This document shows positions 8,686-17,303 of a stretch of 64,000 nt of DNA, one piece after another. A program made the position numbers and the translations under genes. How positions within the stretch are numbered: the stretch's first letter is position 1; every line of letters starts with the position of its first letter. The DNA is from Rossellomorea aquimaris. GTDB lineage: Bacteria; Bacillota; Bacilli; Bacillales; Bacillaceae_B. The stretch spans positions 705,261 to 769,260 of the forward strand of contig NZ_VTEX01000001.1 in assembly GCF_008180865.1 (NCBI RefSeq). The letters run 5' to 3'. The notes under the pieces are model-generated. The model made no database searches. It was not told where the DNA came from and saw only the letters and a program-made list of their open reading frames with translations.

Positions 8686-10854
8686 ATGAAAAAGATTTTA
8701 GTCCTGGCAGAAAAACCTTCTGTCGGTAGAGATATTGCCAAAGTACTTCAGTGTACGAAAAAAGGAAATGGATTCTTAGAAGGAAACGACTATATCGTGA
8801 CTTGGGCTCTGGGACATTTAGTCACATTGGCAGAGCCTGAAAGCTATGATGACCGCTATAAAGCATGGAAGCTTGAGGATCTGCCCATGCTCCCTTCATC
8901 CCTTAATCTTGTAGTCATTAAGAAAACAGGAAAACAGTTTAGCTCAGTGAAATCACAAATGAACCGTCCTGATGTCAAAGAAATCGTCATTGCCACTGAT
9001 GCCGGCCGGGAAGGGGAGCTTGTTGCCCGCTGGATCATTGAGAAAGCCCGGGTAAATAAACCGCTGAAACGATTATGGATTTCATCTGTCACCGATAAGG
9101 CGATTAAAGACGGATTCAATAAACTGAGAGATGCTAAACAATACGAAAACCTATATGCAGCTGCCCAAGCGAGATCTGAAGCCGATTGGTATGTGGGAAT
9201 GAATGCTACCAGGGCTTTGACTACCAAGCACAATGCACAGTTATCATGTGGACGTGTACAAACACCTACGTTAAGCATCATTGCCCAGAGGGAAGAAGAA
9301 ATCAGGAACTTTAAACCACAAACGTATTATGGCATACAGGCTACAACGGATCGTGGTTCGTTTATTTGGTCAAACCATAAAAATAAAGATACGAAAACAT
9401 TTTCGAAAGAAGAAATAACAAGCGTCATGAAATTATTGAAGGACAAAAAGGAAATCACTATTCAGACAGTAAAAAAATCACAAAAGAAAAATCACGCCCC
9501 TTCTTTATATGATTTAACAGAATTGCAAAGAGATGCTCATAAAATCTTTGGCTATTCTGCCAAAGAGACACTATCCATTATGCAGAAATTGTACGAACAA
9601 CATAAATTAGTCACTTATCCACGAACAGATAGTAAACATTTATCCAGCGATATGGTCGCCACATTAAAGGACAGATTGAAAGCGGTCAGTGTACAACCTT
9701 ATCGTAAAATGGCTCATTTAGCGTTGCAGAGTTCAAACCAACTTTCAAAAGCATACGTTGATGACCAAAAGGTGACGGATCACCATGCCATAATACCGAC
9801 GGAGGAGACACCTTTCCTACAAAAGTTACAGGACCGTGAAAGAAAGATCTATGATCTAGTCGTGAAACGCTTCTTAGCTGTATTCTACCCTCCATATCTT
9901 TATGAACAAACGACGATAGAAGCCTCGATTGGGACTGAAACCTTTCAGACGAAAGGTAAGCGGATTGTAGAAATCGGTTGGAAAGAAGTATATGATTTTG
10001 ATTCAGAAAAAGATCAATTGCTATCAAAAATGGAAGAAGGGGATATATTTTCCGTTCTGTCAATAAAAGAAACAGAAGGGCAGACGAATCCTCCCGGCCG
10101 TTTCAATGAAGGAACACTTCTATCCGCTATGGAAAACCCAAAGAAATTCATGAAAGAAAGTAACAAAGATCTTCTTGACACCATACATGAAGCAGGGGGA
10201 CTCGGTACAGTTGCGACAAGGGCAGATATAATTGAAAAGCTTTTTAACTCAGGAGTGATTGAACCGAAAGGAAAAGAAATTCTAATTACGTCTAAAGGAA
10301 AGCAATTATTGGAGTTGGCACCACTTGAATTACAATCCCCGACCCTTACAGCAGAGTGGGAGCAAAAGCTTGAAAAAATCGCAAATGGTTCTCTTAATAA
10401 GCAGGAATTCTTAAAAGAGATTAAAGATTATACAAGTAAGTCGGTTAGTGAAATTAAGAACTCTACTAAGAAATTCTCTCATGATAATCTAACCGGAACG
10501 AAATGTCCTGACTGTGGAAATCTGATGCTTGAGATAAAGAATAAGCATGGTAAGAAATTAGTCTGTCAAGATCGCGAGTGTGGTCACCGGAAAAATATTA
10601 GCAAAAAAACCAATGCACGGTGCCCGAATTGCCATAAACGCTTAGATCTAAGAGGTGAAGGGGAAGGCCAGATGTTCACATGTGTGTGTGGACATAGAGA
10701 GAAACTTTCAACCTTTAATGATCGCAGAAAAAAAGAAAAGAATAGCAAAGCAACTAAAAGGGATGTAAATAAGTATTTGAAAACACAGCAGAATGATGAG
10801 CCGGTCAACACTGCATTAGCCGATGCTCTGGCAAAATTAAAACTGGATCAGTAA
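8686..10854 (+). CDS. topB: DNA topoisomerase III
   Basis: TopB is a type IA topoisomerase that decatenates DNA, usually with a RecQ helicase. The 722-residue product (727 in B. subtilis) starts with a Toprim domain (VLAEKPSVGRDIA at 5-17; acidic DAGREGE near 105). The four-domain core follows, with the active-site tyrosine in TYPRTDS at Y311. Two C-terminal zinc-ribbon-like modules follow (CPDCGNL..CQDRECGH near 605-632, CPNCHK..CVCGH near 645-667). It is preceded by its own intergenic region and ends at a clear terminator. It belongs to the variable block between cotE and mutS, so its position is not the B. subtilis one. Confidence 0.96.
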   Translation: MKKILVLAEKPSVGRDIAKVLQCTKKGNGFLEGNDYIVTWALGHLVTLAEPESYDDRYKAWKLEDLPMLPSSLNLVVIKKTGKQFSSVKSQMNRPDVKEIVIATDAGREGELVARWIIEKARVNKPLKRLWISSVTDKAIKDGFNKLRDAKQYENLYAAAQARSEADWYVGMNATRALTTKHNAQLSCGRVQTPTLSIIAQREEEIRNFKPQTYYGIQATTDRGSFIWSNHKNKDTKTFSKEEITSVMKLLKDKKEITIQTVKKSQKKNHAPSLYDLTELQRDAHKIFGYSAKETLSIMQKLYEQHKLVTYPRTDSKHLSSDMVATLKDRLKAVSVQPYRKMAHLALQSSNQLSKAYVDDQKVTDHHAIIPTEETPFLQKLQDRERKIYDLVVKRFLAVFYPPYLYEQTTIEASIGTETFQTKGKRIVEIGWKEVYDFDSEKDQLLSKMEEGDIFSVLSIKETEGQTNPPGRFNEGTLLSAMENPKKFMKESNKDLLDTIHEAGGLGTVATRADIIEKLFNSGVIEPKGKEILITSKGKQLLELAPLELQSPTLTAEWEQKLEKIANGSLNKQEFLKEIKDYTSKSVSEIKNSTKKFSHDNLTGTKCPDCGNLMLEIKNKHGKKLVCQDRECGHRKNISKKTNARCPNCHKRLDLRGEGEGQMFTCVCGHREKLSTFNDRRKKEKNSKATKRDVNKYLKTQQNDEPVNTALADALAKLKLDQ

Positions 10855-10863
10855 TTTTTCTAG

Positions 10864-10900
10864 GGATGACTCCCTATTTTAGGAGTCATCTCTATCTTTT
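10864..10900 (+). terminator. topB terminator
   Basis: GATGACTCC pairs with GGAGTCATC and is followed by a T-rich tract ending in seven T. Confidence 0.9.
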
Positions 10901-10953
10901 TTTAATTATAATTGATAGAATATTTGTAATTATGTAAAAATGAGGTGAGTGTG

Positions 10954-11475
10954 ATGACATCAATTACCATTCAAGAATTTTTTGAAGCAATTGAAAAAGG
11001 CGATAAAGAGACAGTGGAGCAGTCATTGAGAAATGACACCAATCTTTGTAACGCAGATAATGAACAAGGTTTAATAGCATTAGGGGTGGCTGCACATTAT
11101 GGTCATAGAGAAATCGTTGAGCTTCTGCTGAATTTTGGTGCGGATATCAATTCCTTCTCAAATTCGAAAGTTTCCTACATTCCTTCTAATACGGCTTTAC
11201 ATGCAGGAATCGCCGGGAAGGCTTCGAAAGAACTGTTGGAGTTTTTACTAAAACAAGGAGCAAATGTGAATCAACCCGATTCATCAGGGCACACACCGTT
11301 ACATGTTGCTGCTTTCGACGGAAGTGAAGAAATTGTGTCCCTGTTACTGGCTCATGGAGATGGACAAGAGATACATTCAGGGAATGACCGTACTCCATTG
11401 GACATTGCAAGAGAAAGAAATAATAAAGAATTTTTAAAAGCCCATGAAGAATTTGCAAAAGGAAAAGTACAGTAG
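10954..11475 (+). CDS. Ankyrin-repeat protein
   Basis: This 173-residue soluble protein is built from about four ankyrin repeats. Typical repeat cores are GLIALGVAAHYGHREIVELLL (first part near 45-65), NTALHAGIAG..LLEFLLKQGANVN (about 90-118) and HTPLHVAAFDGSEEIVSLLL (about 124-143). The ATG at 10954 follows AGGTGA at five bases; an in-frame GTG nine bases earlier overlaps that site. Ankyrin repeats mediate protein binding; no catalytic domain or signal peptide is present, so the partner is unknown. It lies between topB and cstA with separate terminators on both sides. Confidence 0.85.
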   Translation: MTSITIQEFFEAIEKGDKETVEQSLRNDTNLCNADNEQGLIALGVAAHYGHREIVELLLNFGADINSFSNSKVSYIPSNTALHAGIAGKASKELLEFLLKQGANVNQPDSSGHTPLHVAAFDGSEEIVSLLLAHGDGQEIHSGNDRTPLDIARERNNKEFLKAHEEFAKGKVQ

Positions 11476-11490
11476 CTTCGAGCATGTGTC

Positions 11491-11522
11491 ATGCACCTCT
11501 TTAAAGGGGTGTATTTTATTTT
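11491..11522 (+). terminator. Terminator after ankyrin gene
   Basis: CACC..CTTTAAAG..GGTG forms a hairpin followed by a T-rich tract. Confidence 0.7.
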
Positions 11523-11599
11523 TGCGATTTTTGTTAATGAGAGGTTGATTCATACAACATGATTCACTCTATATGTATTATGTTATGAAACTTTTTTTG

Positions 11600-11623
11600 A
11601 ACAATGTAAGGGATTACATTGTT
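11600..11623. promoter_or_regulatory. 24-bp perfect palindrome upstream of cstA, likely operator
   Basis: AACAATGTAA-GGGA-TTACATTGTT has two perfect 10-base arms. It is followed directly by TTGACTTGACGG, which offers -35-like hexamers, and lies about 140 bases before cstA. There is no T-run, so it is not a terminator. The arms do not match the GlnR/TnrA spacing (N7), cre, Fur or LexA consensus. Confidence 0.6.
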
Positions 11624-11761
11624 GACTTGACGGTCTTTAGTTTAAATGTGAGTTAATTATTTATTCGGAAGAAATAATATTTTTAGAAAATTCTGTTGTT
11701 ATTTGTCGTTTCGCATATTAAAATAAACGTTAAATTCATTTACTGAAGGGAGGACATCGTG

Positions 11762-13210
11762 ATGCTAACATTTCTTGCATCCATCTGTATTCTAGTAGTA
11801 GGTTATTTCATTTATTCAAAGGTGGTAGAGGGTATTTTCGGTATTGATGATACCAATGTGACTCCTGCATACTCAAAAGAGGACGGCTTAGACTATATGC
11901 CCATGAGCTGGTGGAAAGCAAGCCTGGTTCAATTGTTAAACATTGCGGGGTTAGGTCCGATCTTCGGGGCAATTTTAGGCGCTTTGTATGGACCTGTAGC
12001 ATTCCTATGGATTGTGATTGGCACCCTATTTGCCGGAGCGGTTCATGATTACTTTTCTGGAATGTTATCTCTAAGGCATAGTGGAGCTCAGTTTCCTTCA
12101 ATCGTAGGAAAATATTTAGGAAAACCTGTACAATCCGTTATGAACATTTTATCAATCGTGCTGATGATTCTCGTAGCCGCGGCTTTTACATCAGGCCCTG
12201 CACAACTAATGGCAGAGGTGACACCGCTTAATTTTATGACGTCTCTTGTCATTATTTTTACATACTTTCTCATTGCAACTGTCTTACCGATTAATAAGAT
12301 TATTGGAAAGGTTTATCCGTTCTTTGGAGCCATCCTTATCTTTATGGCAGTAGCGATTGGAATTGGGTTGTTTTTCTTTGAACATCCAGTCCCAAATCTA
12401 ACATTTGAAAACTTACATCCAAATGATTTACCTCTATGGCCTTTACTGATGGTTACCGTTTCATGCGGGGCAATCTCTGGATTCCATTCCACTCAAAGTC
12501 CCATCTTAGCCAGAACCTTAAAAAAAGAAAGTGAAGGACGAAAAGTATTCTATGGAGCGATGGTGGCTGAAGGAATCATCGCATTGATCTGGGCTGCAGC
12601 AGGTATGGCATTCTTTAATGGAACAGCTGGGCTTCAAGAAGCATTGGCAGCTGGTGGACCTGCAGGAGTGGTAAATGAAATCAGCAAAACGACGTTAGGC
12701 ACGTTAGGTGGAGTACTAGCTGTCCTGGGTGTAATAATCCTTCCAGTCACAACAGGGGATACTGCGTTAAGATCATCAAGAATGATGCTTGCTGATTTAA
12801 TGAATGATATACGTAAGAAAGATGTTGAAGGGAAATGGCTGCCGGTCTTGTTAGTTATACCGGTGGCAGTCCCGACGTTTTTACTTACTCAGATTGACTA
12901 TACCTTCCTGTGGAGATATGTTGGATGGTCCAACCAGGTAGTAGCAACCGTTATGTTGTGGACTGCTGCCATTTATTTATTACAACAAGCAAGATTCCAC
13001 TGGATATGCAGTATTCCTGCATTGTTTATGACAGGAGTTGTAAGCTCGTATATTTTTTACGCTCCAGAAGGTTTTGGTCTTTCCTATTCAACAGCAATGA
13101 TGATCGGTTCCGTCATTTGGTTGGCTGTCTTGATATGGTTTGTGGCACAAGTAGTAAAATACAGACCTCGCAGGAAACAATTACTAGAGATGAAGTCAGT
13201 AAGTTCATAA
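11762..13210 (+). CDS. cstA: CstA-family carbon starvation / pyruvate or peptide permease
   Basis: CstA proteins are large membrane permeases induced on carbon limitation and implicated in pyruvate and peptide uptake. This 482-residue form is the shorter variant found in Bacillaceae (E. coli CstA is about 700). It has roughly 13 hydrophobic segments and the family signatures GPIFGAILGALYGP (about 63-76), GAVHDYFSGMLSLRHSG (about 94-110) and SGFHSTQSPI (about 237-246). Two overlapping starts exist, GTG at 11759 and ATG at 11762; the ATG is better spaced from GGGAGG. A 24-bp palindrome upstream may control it. Its position directly before the pyrimidine cluster suggests a shared carbon-scavenging theme, which is inference. 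Confidence 0.9.
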   Translation: MLTFLASICILVVGYFIYSKVVEGIFGIDDTNVTPAYSKEDGLDYMPMSWWKASLVQLLNIAGLGPIFGAILGALYGPVAFLWIVIGTLFAGAVHDYFSGMLSLRHSGAQFPSIVGKYLGKPVQSVMNILSIVLMILVAAAFTSGPAQLMAEVTPLNFMTSLVIIFTYFLIATVLPINKIIGKVYPFFGAILIFMAVAIGIGLFFFEHPVPNLTFENLHPNDLPLWPLLMVTVSCGAISGFHSTQSPILARTLKKESEGRKVFYGAMVAEGIIALIWAAAGMAFFNGTAGLQEALAAGGPAGVVNEISKTTLGTLGGVLAVLGVIILPVTTGDTALRSSRMMLADLMNDIRKKDVEGKWLPVLLVIPVAVPTFLLTQIDYTFLWRYVGWSNQVVATVMLWTAAIYLLQQARFHWICSIPALFMTGVVSSYIFYAPEGFGLSYSTAMMIGSVIWLAVLIWFVAQVVKYRPRRKQLLEMKSVSS

Positions 13211-13223
13211 CGATAATCGACAA

Positions 13224-13257
13224 AAACAGCCTTTTCAGTGGAGAAGGCTGTTTTTTT
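13224..13257 (+). terminator. cstA terminator
   Basis: AAACAGCCTT pairs with AAGGCTGTTT and is followed by a T-run. Confidence 0.9.
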
Positions 13258-13638
13258 AGGATAAGTTCAAATGGTCTTGCATAGACCTATAAGAATGAAA
13301 AGGAATGAATCAAGAGGGCAGTCTGTATTTTTTGTCGATTGAAAACTGAATTTTTAAAAGATTAAAACAAATCATTCTACAAAATTCGTAATGAAAGTAT
13401 GCTACCTTAAGAGAAACCATTCATTTTATTGAATGTACATAATGACAAATCAGGAACGTAGTTAGTGTTACAGATTGTATAGTGCATTCTGTAAAAGTAC
13501 GGGTTAAAATAAAGTGAAAATACTTAAAATTCAGATTTTTATTTCAGTCGGTGAAATCTAGTAAGTGTAAACCAATGGAGAAAAAACAATGAAAGCGCTT
13601 ACTATTTTATATAATTTATTTGTGCAGGGGGTAATGAA
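13258..13638 (+). other. Control region of the pyrimidine-degradation operon
   Basis: No gene is seen in these 380 bases. It is A+T-rich and holds a CATTCA-N6-TGAATG inverted repeat (13418-13435), a cre site (13589-13603) and a TATAAT at 13610-13615 with no good -35 partner. The missing -35 hexamer suggests a promoter needing an activator, for which the PucR protein encoded in the same operon is the obvious candidate. Confidence 0.5.
13589..13603 (+). promoter_or_regulatory. cre site (CcpA operator)
   Basis: ATGAAAGCGCTTACT fits every position of the Bacillus cre consensus WTGNAANCGNWNNCW. It lies seven bases before a TATAAT and about 35 bases before the first gene of the pyrimidine operon, where bound CcpA would block transcription when glucose is plentiful. 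Confidence 0.75.
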
Positions 13639-14529
13639 ATGTCAGACTTGGTGAAAATTGGACTTATTCAAGCTTCTCATGATGTAGATGGTAGTGAAGG
13701 GGTAGATGTCCATAAGGAGCAAGCGATCAAGAAACATGTGGAACTGGTGCGAGACGCAGCAAGAAAGGGAGCTCAAATCATTTGTTTACAGGAAATCTTC
13801 TATGGTCCTTACTTTTGCTCAGAACAAAACCCAAAGTGGTATGACTCTGCTGAAGAAATACCAAATGGCCCTACAACTAAACAGTTCCAGGAGTTAGCCA
13901 AAGAGCTGAGTGTCGTCATCGTCCTACCAATCTATGAAAGAGAAGGAATAGCTACTTACTATAATACGGCAGCGGTCATCGATGCAGATGGATCCTATCT
14001 TGGAAAATATCGAAAGCAGCATATTCCACATGTTGGGGTAGGAGAGGAAGGTTACGGATTCTGGGAGAAATATTACTTTAAACCAGGAAACCTCGGGTAT
14101 CCGGTATTTGATACTGCTTATGCAAAAGTAGGAGTTTATATTTGCTATGACCGTCACTTCCCGGAAGGGGCCCGCCTATTAGGTTTAAAAGGGGCGGAAA
14201 TTGTGTTCAATCCATCTGCAACTGTAGCTGGATTATCTGAATACTTATGGAAGCTTGAGCAGCCAGCCCATGCGGTGGCAAACGGCTACTACTTGGGAGC
14301 CATTAATCGTGTTGGTTTTGAGGGTCCTTGGAATATGGGTGAATTTTACGGACAGTCCTATTTAGTAGATCCGAGGGGCAGCTTTGTTTCCATTGGAAGC
14401 AGAGATAGTGATGAGGTCATTATCGGTGAAATGAATAAGAAGCTATTACGTGAAGTCCGGGATACATGGCAGTTCTATCGAGACCGCAGGCCTGAAACTT
14501 ATAACGATATGACGGCTTTACTTCCTTAA
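13639..14529 (+). CDS. pydC: Beta-ureidopropionase (N-carbamoyl-beta-alanine amidohydrolase)
   Basis: This nitrilase-superfamily enzyme hydrolyses N-carbamoyl-beta-alanine to beta-alanine, CO2 and ammonia, the third step of reductive pyrimidine breakdown. The 296-residue protein carries the superfamily triad E52 (LQEIF), K126 (YRKQHIP) and C169 (ICYDRHFPE). It has the extended C-terminal RRPETY motif common in beta-ureidopropionases. The start has a GGGGG site seven bases upstream. It is the first gene of an operon with preT, preA and the hydantoinase, which fixes the substrate better than sequence alone; the superfamily also contains N-carbamoyl-D-amino-acid and putrescine hydrolases. Confidence 0.9.
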   Translation: MSDLVKIGLIQASHDVDGSEGVDVHKEQAIKKHVELVRDAARKGAQIICLQEIFYGPYFCSEQNPKWYDSAEEIPNGPTTKQFQELAKELSVVIVLPIYEREGIATYYNTAAVIDADGSYLGKYRKQHIPHVGVGEEGYGFWEKYYFKPGNLGYPVFDTAYAKVGVYICYDRHFPEGARLLGLKGAEIVFNPSATVAGLSEYLWKLEQPAHAVANGYYLGAINRVGFEGPWNMGEFYGQSYLVDPRGSFVSIGSRDSDEVIIGEMNKKLLREVRDTWQFYRDRRPETYNDMTALLP

Positions 14530-14621
14530 TAATTTGAGGCTGACGGTGAACCATCATTGTCAGCCATGGGGTGTTTAACAGGTTATGGAAATTAATAGGA
14601 AATGGATAGGGGGAAGTCAGT

Positions 14622-15977
14622 TTGTCTAACACACTTTCATTACTCAATCTTGAGAAGAATTTTCTCGAAGCCCATGAGGGATTGACCAATAGGGAAGCCG
14701 TGGAGGAAGCAAATCGCTGCTTGTATTGTTATGATGCTCCGTGCATAACAGCTTGTCCCACAAGCATTGATATACCTTCATTTATTAAAAAGATTGCATC
14801 CGGGAACTTGAAAGGATCCGCAAAAACTATCATGTCTGCAAATCCTGTGGGTGCGAGCTGCTCGCGTGTCTGTCCGACAGAAGAGCTGTGTGAAGGGGCC
14901 TGTGTACTGAATCATTCTACTAAACCAATCATGATAGGAGACCTGCAGCGATATGCAACGGATTGGGCAAGACATAACGAAACAGTGCTATTTGAAGCAG
15001 GGGAGCCAAATGGGACTAGAGTAGGGATTATCGGGGGTGGACCAGCCGGCCTATCGGCTGCAAGGGAACTTGCACGTTTCGGTTATGAAGTGACCATTTA
15101 TGAAGCCGAAAAAGAAGCGGGGGGCTTGAATACTTATGGAATTGTATCTTTCCGCCTTCCCCAGAGCGTATCCTTCTGGGAAGTGGACCAGGTAAAGAAA
15201 TTGAATGTCGATATTCGAACCAATGTAAAAGTTGGTCAAGACATATCTGCAGATGAAATCGTAGAGAGCCATGATTTTGTCATCCTGGCAGCGGGAATGT
15301 CCCATGTTCCAGATTTGAAAATTGAAGGGGAAAACTTAAAAGGTGTTCATGACGCCATTGAATTTGTTAAGGCAACTAAAAGGGGCAAGCTGTCGCAAGA
15401 CTATGTGGGCAAAAAAGTGGTGGTGATTGGGGCTGGAAATACAGCCATCGATGGAGCTACCTGTTCTGTCCGCTTAGGAGCAAACAATGTGAAAATCTTA
15501 TACCGACGTACACAAGAAGAAATGACGGCTTATGATTTTGAATACGAATTTGCAAAACAGGATGGAGTAGAATTCCGCTGGCTAACGGCACCTCAGCGAA
15601 TTATAGGAAATGAAGCGGGAGAAGTAACGGGAATCGAATGCATCAAGATGGAGTTAGGAGATCCAGGTGAGGATGGGAGAAGACGTCCGACTCCAGTCAA
15701 AGGCTCACAGTTTGTGCTTCCTGTTGACGCAGTCATTAAGGCGATTGGCCAAACTCGTCATCTATCGCTTATTGAACAATTCGGAGTGGAGCATTCAGAC
15801 GGTGTTGTACAAGTTAATCGAGACACCTTCCAAACTTCTAATCCAAAGATTTTCGCCTGTGGAGACGTTGTTTTTGGTAAGGGAGTAGGAGAAGCAATGG
15901 TCGTTACGGCTGCAGAGCAAGGGAAACTTGCCGCTTATCATTTACATGCACAATTGGAGAAAGTCCACGTGAATTAA
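14622..15977 (+). CDS. preT: Dihydropyrimidine dehydrogenase (NAD-type) subunit PreT
   Basis: PreT is the FAD/iron-sulfur electron-input subunit that passes electrons from a nicotinamide cofactor to PreA for reducing uracil and thymine. The 451-residue GltD-like protein has N-terminal cluster cysteines C33, C36, C41, C45 and C80, C84, C90, C94. An FAD fingerprint follows (GIIGGGPAGLSAA, about 135-147), then a nucleotide-binding fold (VVVIGAGNTAID, near 266-277) and a closing FAD motif (FACGDVVFGKG). It begins at a TTG (14622) behind AGGGGGA. A 23-base gap separates it from preA. Confidence 0.94.
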   Translation: MSNTLSLLNLEKNFLEAHEGLTNREAVEEANRCLYCYDAPCITACPTSIDIPSFIKKIASGNLKGSAKTIMSANPVGASCSRVCPTEELCEGACVLNHSTKPIMIGDLQRYATDWARHNETVLFEAGEPNGTRVGIIGGGPAGLSAARELARFGYEVTIYEAEKEAGGLNTYGIVSFRLPQSVSFWEVDQVKKLNVDIRTNVKVGQDISADEIVESHDFVILAAGMSHVPDLKIEGENLKGVHDAIEFVKATKRGKLSQDYVGKKVVVIGAGNTAIDGATCSVRLGANNVKILYRRTQEEMTAYDFEYEFAKQDGVEFRWLTAPQRIIGNEAGEVTGIECIKMELGDPGEDGRRRPTPVKGSQFVLPVDAVIKAIGQTRHLSLIEQFGVEHSDGVVQVNRDTFQTSNPKIFACGDVVFGKGVGEAMVVTAAEQGKLAAYHLHAQLEKVHVN

Positions 15978-16000
15978 GATTGTCCTAGGGGGGGGAACTC

Positions 16001-17287
16001 ATGGCAAATTTAAACATTGATTTAGCAGGAATTAAATCACCTAATCCATTTTGGCTGGCGTCCGCGCCACCAACGAACTCAGGTTACCAGGTTCAAAGAG
16101 CATTCGAGGCAGGTTGGGGCGGTGCAGTATGGAAAACATTAGGGGAGCCCATTATAAATGTCTCTTCAAGGTTCGCAGCTGTAAGTTTTAATGGTCAAAA
16201 AGTAGCAGGATTCAATAATATCGAACTCATTACCGATCGACCATTAGAAGTGAATTTGAAGGAAATCTATGAAACAAAAAAACGATTTCCGAATCATGCA
16301 ATCATAGCATCATTAATGGTAGAGCCTAAACAAGAAAAATGGCATGAAATCGTAAAGAAGGTTGAAGACGTCGGTGTTGATGGGCTGGAGCTGAATTTCG
16401 GATGTCCACACGGAATGGCTGAACGGGGAATGGGATCTGCGTCCGGTCAGGTACCAGAACTAGTCGAGAAACAAACCTTTTGGGCGAAAGAGGTGGCCAG
16501 GACACCTGTAATTGTAAAATTGACACCAAACATTACAGACATTACTGTCACAGCTGAAGCGGCTGTCCGCGGTGGTGCGGATGCAGTAAGTATGATCAAT
16601 ACAATCAACAGTTTAGCAGGAGTTGATCTGGATTCTTGGAATACCATTCCGCATGTAGCCGGAAAAGGTGCTCATGGAGGTTATTGCGGACCTGCAGTGA
16701 AGCCAATTTCATTGAACATGGTTGCCGAATGCGCCAGAAATCCTCGTATCAACGTTCCGATCTCAGGAATGGGAGGAGTATCCAATTGGCAGGATGCCGT
16801 TGAATTTATGCTTATGGGAGCATCTGGGGTTCAGGTTTGCACAGCTGCTATGCATCATGGTTTTAGAATAGTCGAGGATATGCTTGATGGCTTAAATAAT
16901 TATTTGGATGAAAAAGGGATTGCATCAGTCCAGGATATCGTCGGGAAATCAGTACCGAGATTTTCTGATTGGGGAAATCTTGATCTTAATTATAGTGTTG
17001 TGGCAAAAATCAACACGGATGTTTGTATTAACTGTAATAAATGTCATATTGCCTGTGAAGATACGTCTCATCAATGCATTGACATGCTGAAAGATCCTAA
17101 AGGAAACAGCTATTTAAAAGTGCGGGAAGAAGATTGCGTCGGGTGTAATTTATGTTCGATTGTATGTCCGGTTGATGGGGCTATTGACATGATAGAGGTT
17201 TCAAGTGGCCATATGCCAATGACATGGAATGAACGTCAAGCGGTAGTAGGAAACCTATCCGAAGCTAGAGTAAACGCGGCGAAATAA
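16001..17287 (+). CDS. preA: Dihydropyrimidine dehydrogenase (NAD-type) catalytic subunit PreA
   Basis: PreA is the FMN-containing subunit that reduces uracil or thymine to the dihydro form. The 428-residue protein has a dihydroorotate-dehydrogenase-like TIM barrel (about 1-315) with NFGCPHGMAERGMG at 132-145 and KLTPNITDI near 176. A ferredoxin tail follows with two 4Fe-4S sets, CINCNKCHIAC and CVGCNLCSIVCP (about 340-395). At the position of the catalytic cysteine of the mammalian enzyme (in GLACGQ), this protein has serine (S148, in GSASGQ), by hand alignment. The ATG at 16001 follows GGGGGG. It sits between preT and the hydantoinase in one operon. Confidence 0.94.
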   Translation: MANLNIDLAGIKSPNPFWLASAPPTNSGYQVQRAFEAGWGGAVWKTLGEPIINVSSRFAAVSFNGQKVAGFNNIELITDRPLEVNLKEIYETKKRFPNHAIIASLMVEPKQEKWHEIVKKVEDVGVDGLELNFGCPHGMAERGMGSASGQVPELVEKQTFWAKEVARTPVIVKLTPNITDITVTAEAAVRGGADAVSMINTINSLAGVDLDSWNTIPHVAGKGAHGGYCGPAVKPISLNMVAECARNPRINVPISGMGGVSNWQDAVEFMLMGASGVQVCTAAMHHGFRIVEDMLDGLNNYLDEKGIASVQDIVGKSVPRFSDWGNLDLNYSVVAKINTDVCINCNKCHIACEDTSHQCIDMLKDPKGNSYLKVREEDCVGCNLCSIVCPVDGAIDMIEVSSGHMPMTWNERQAVVGNLSEARVNAAK

Positions 17288-17303
17288 TTCTGGAGGTATG
17301 GAT

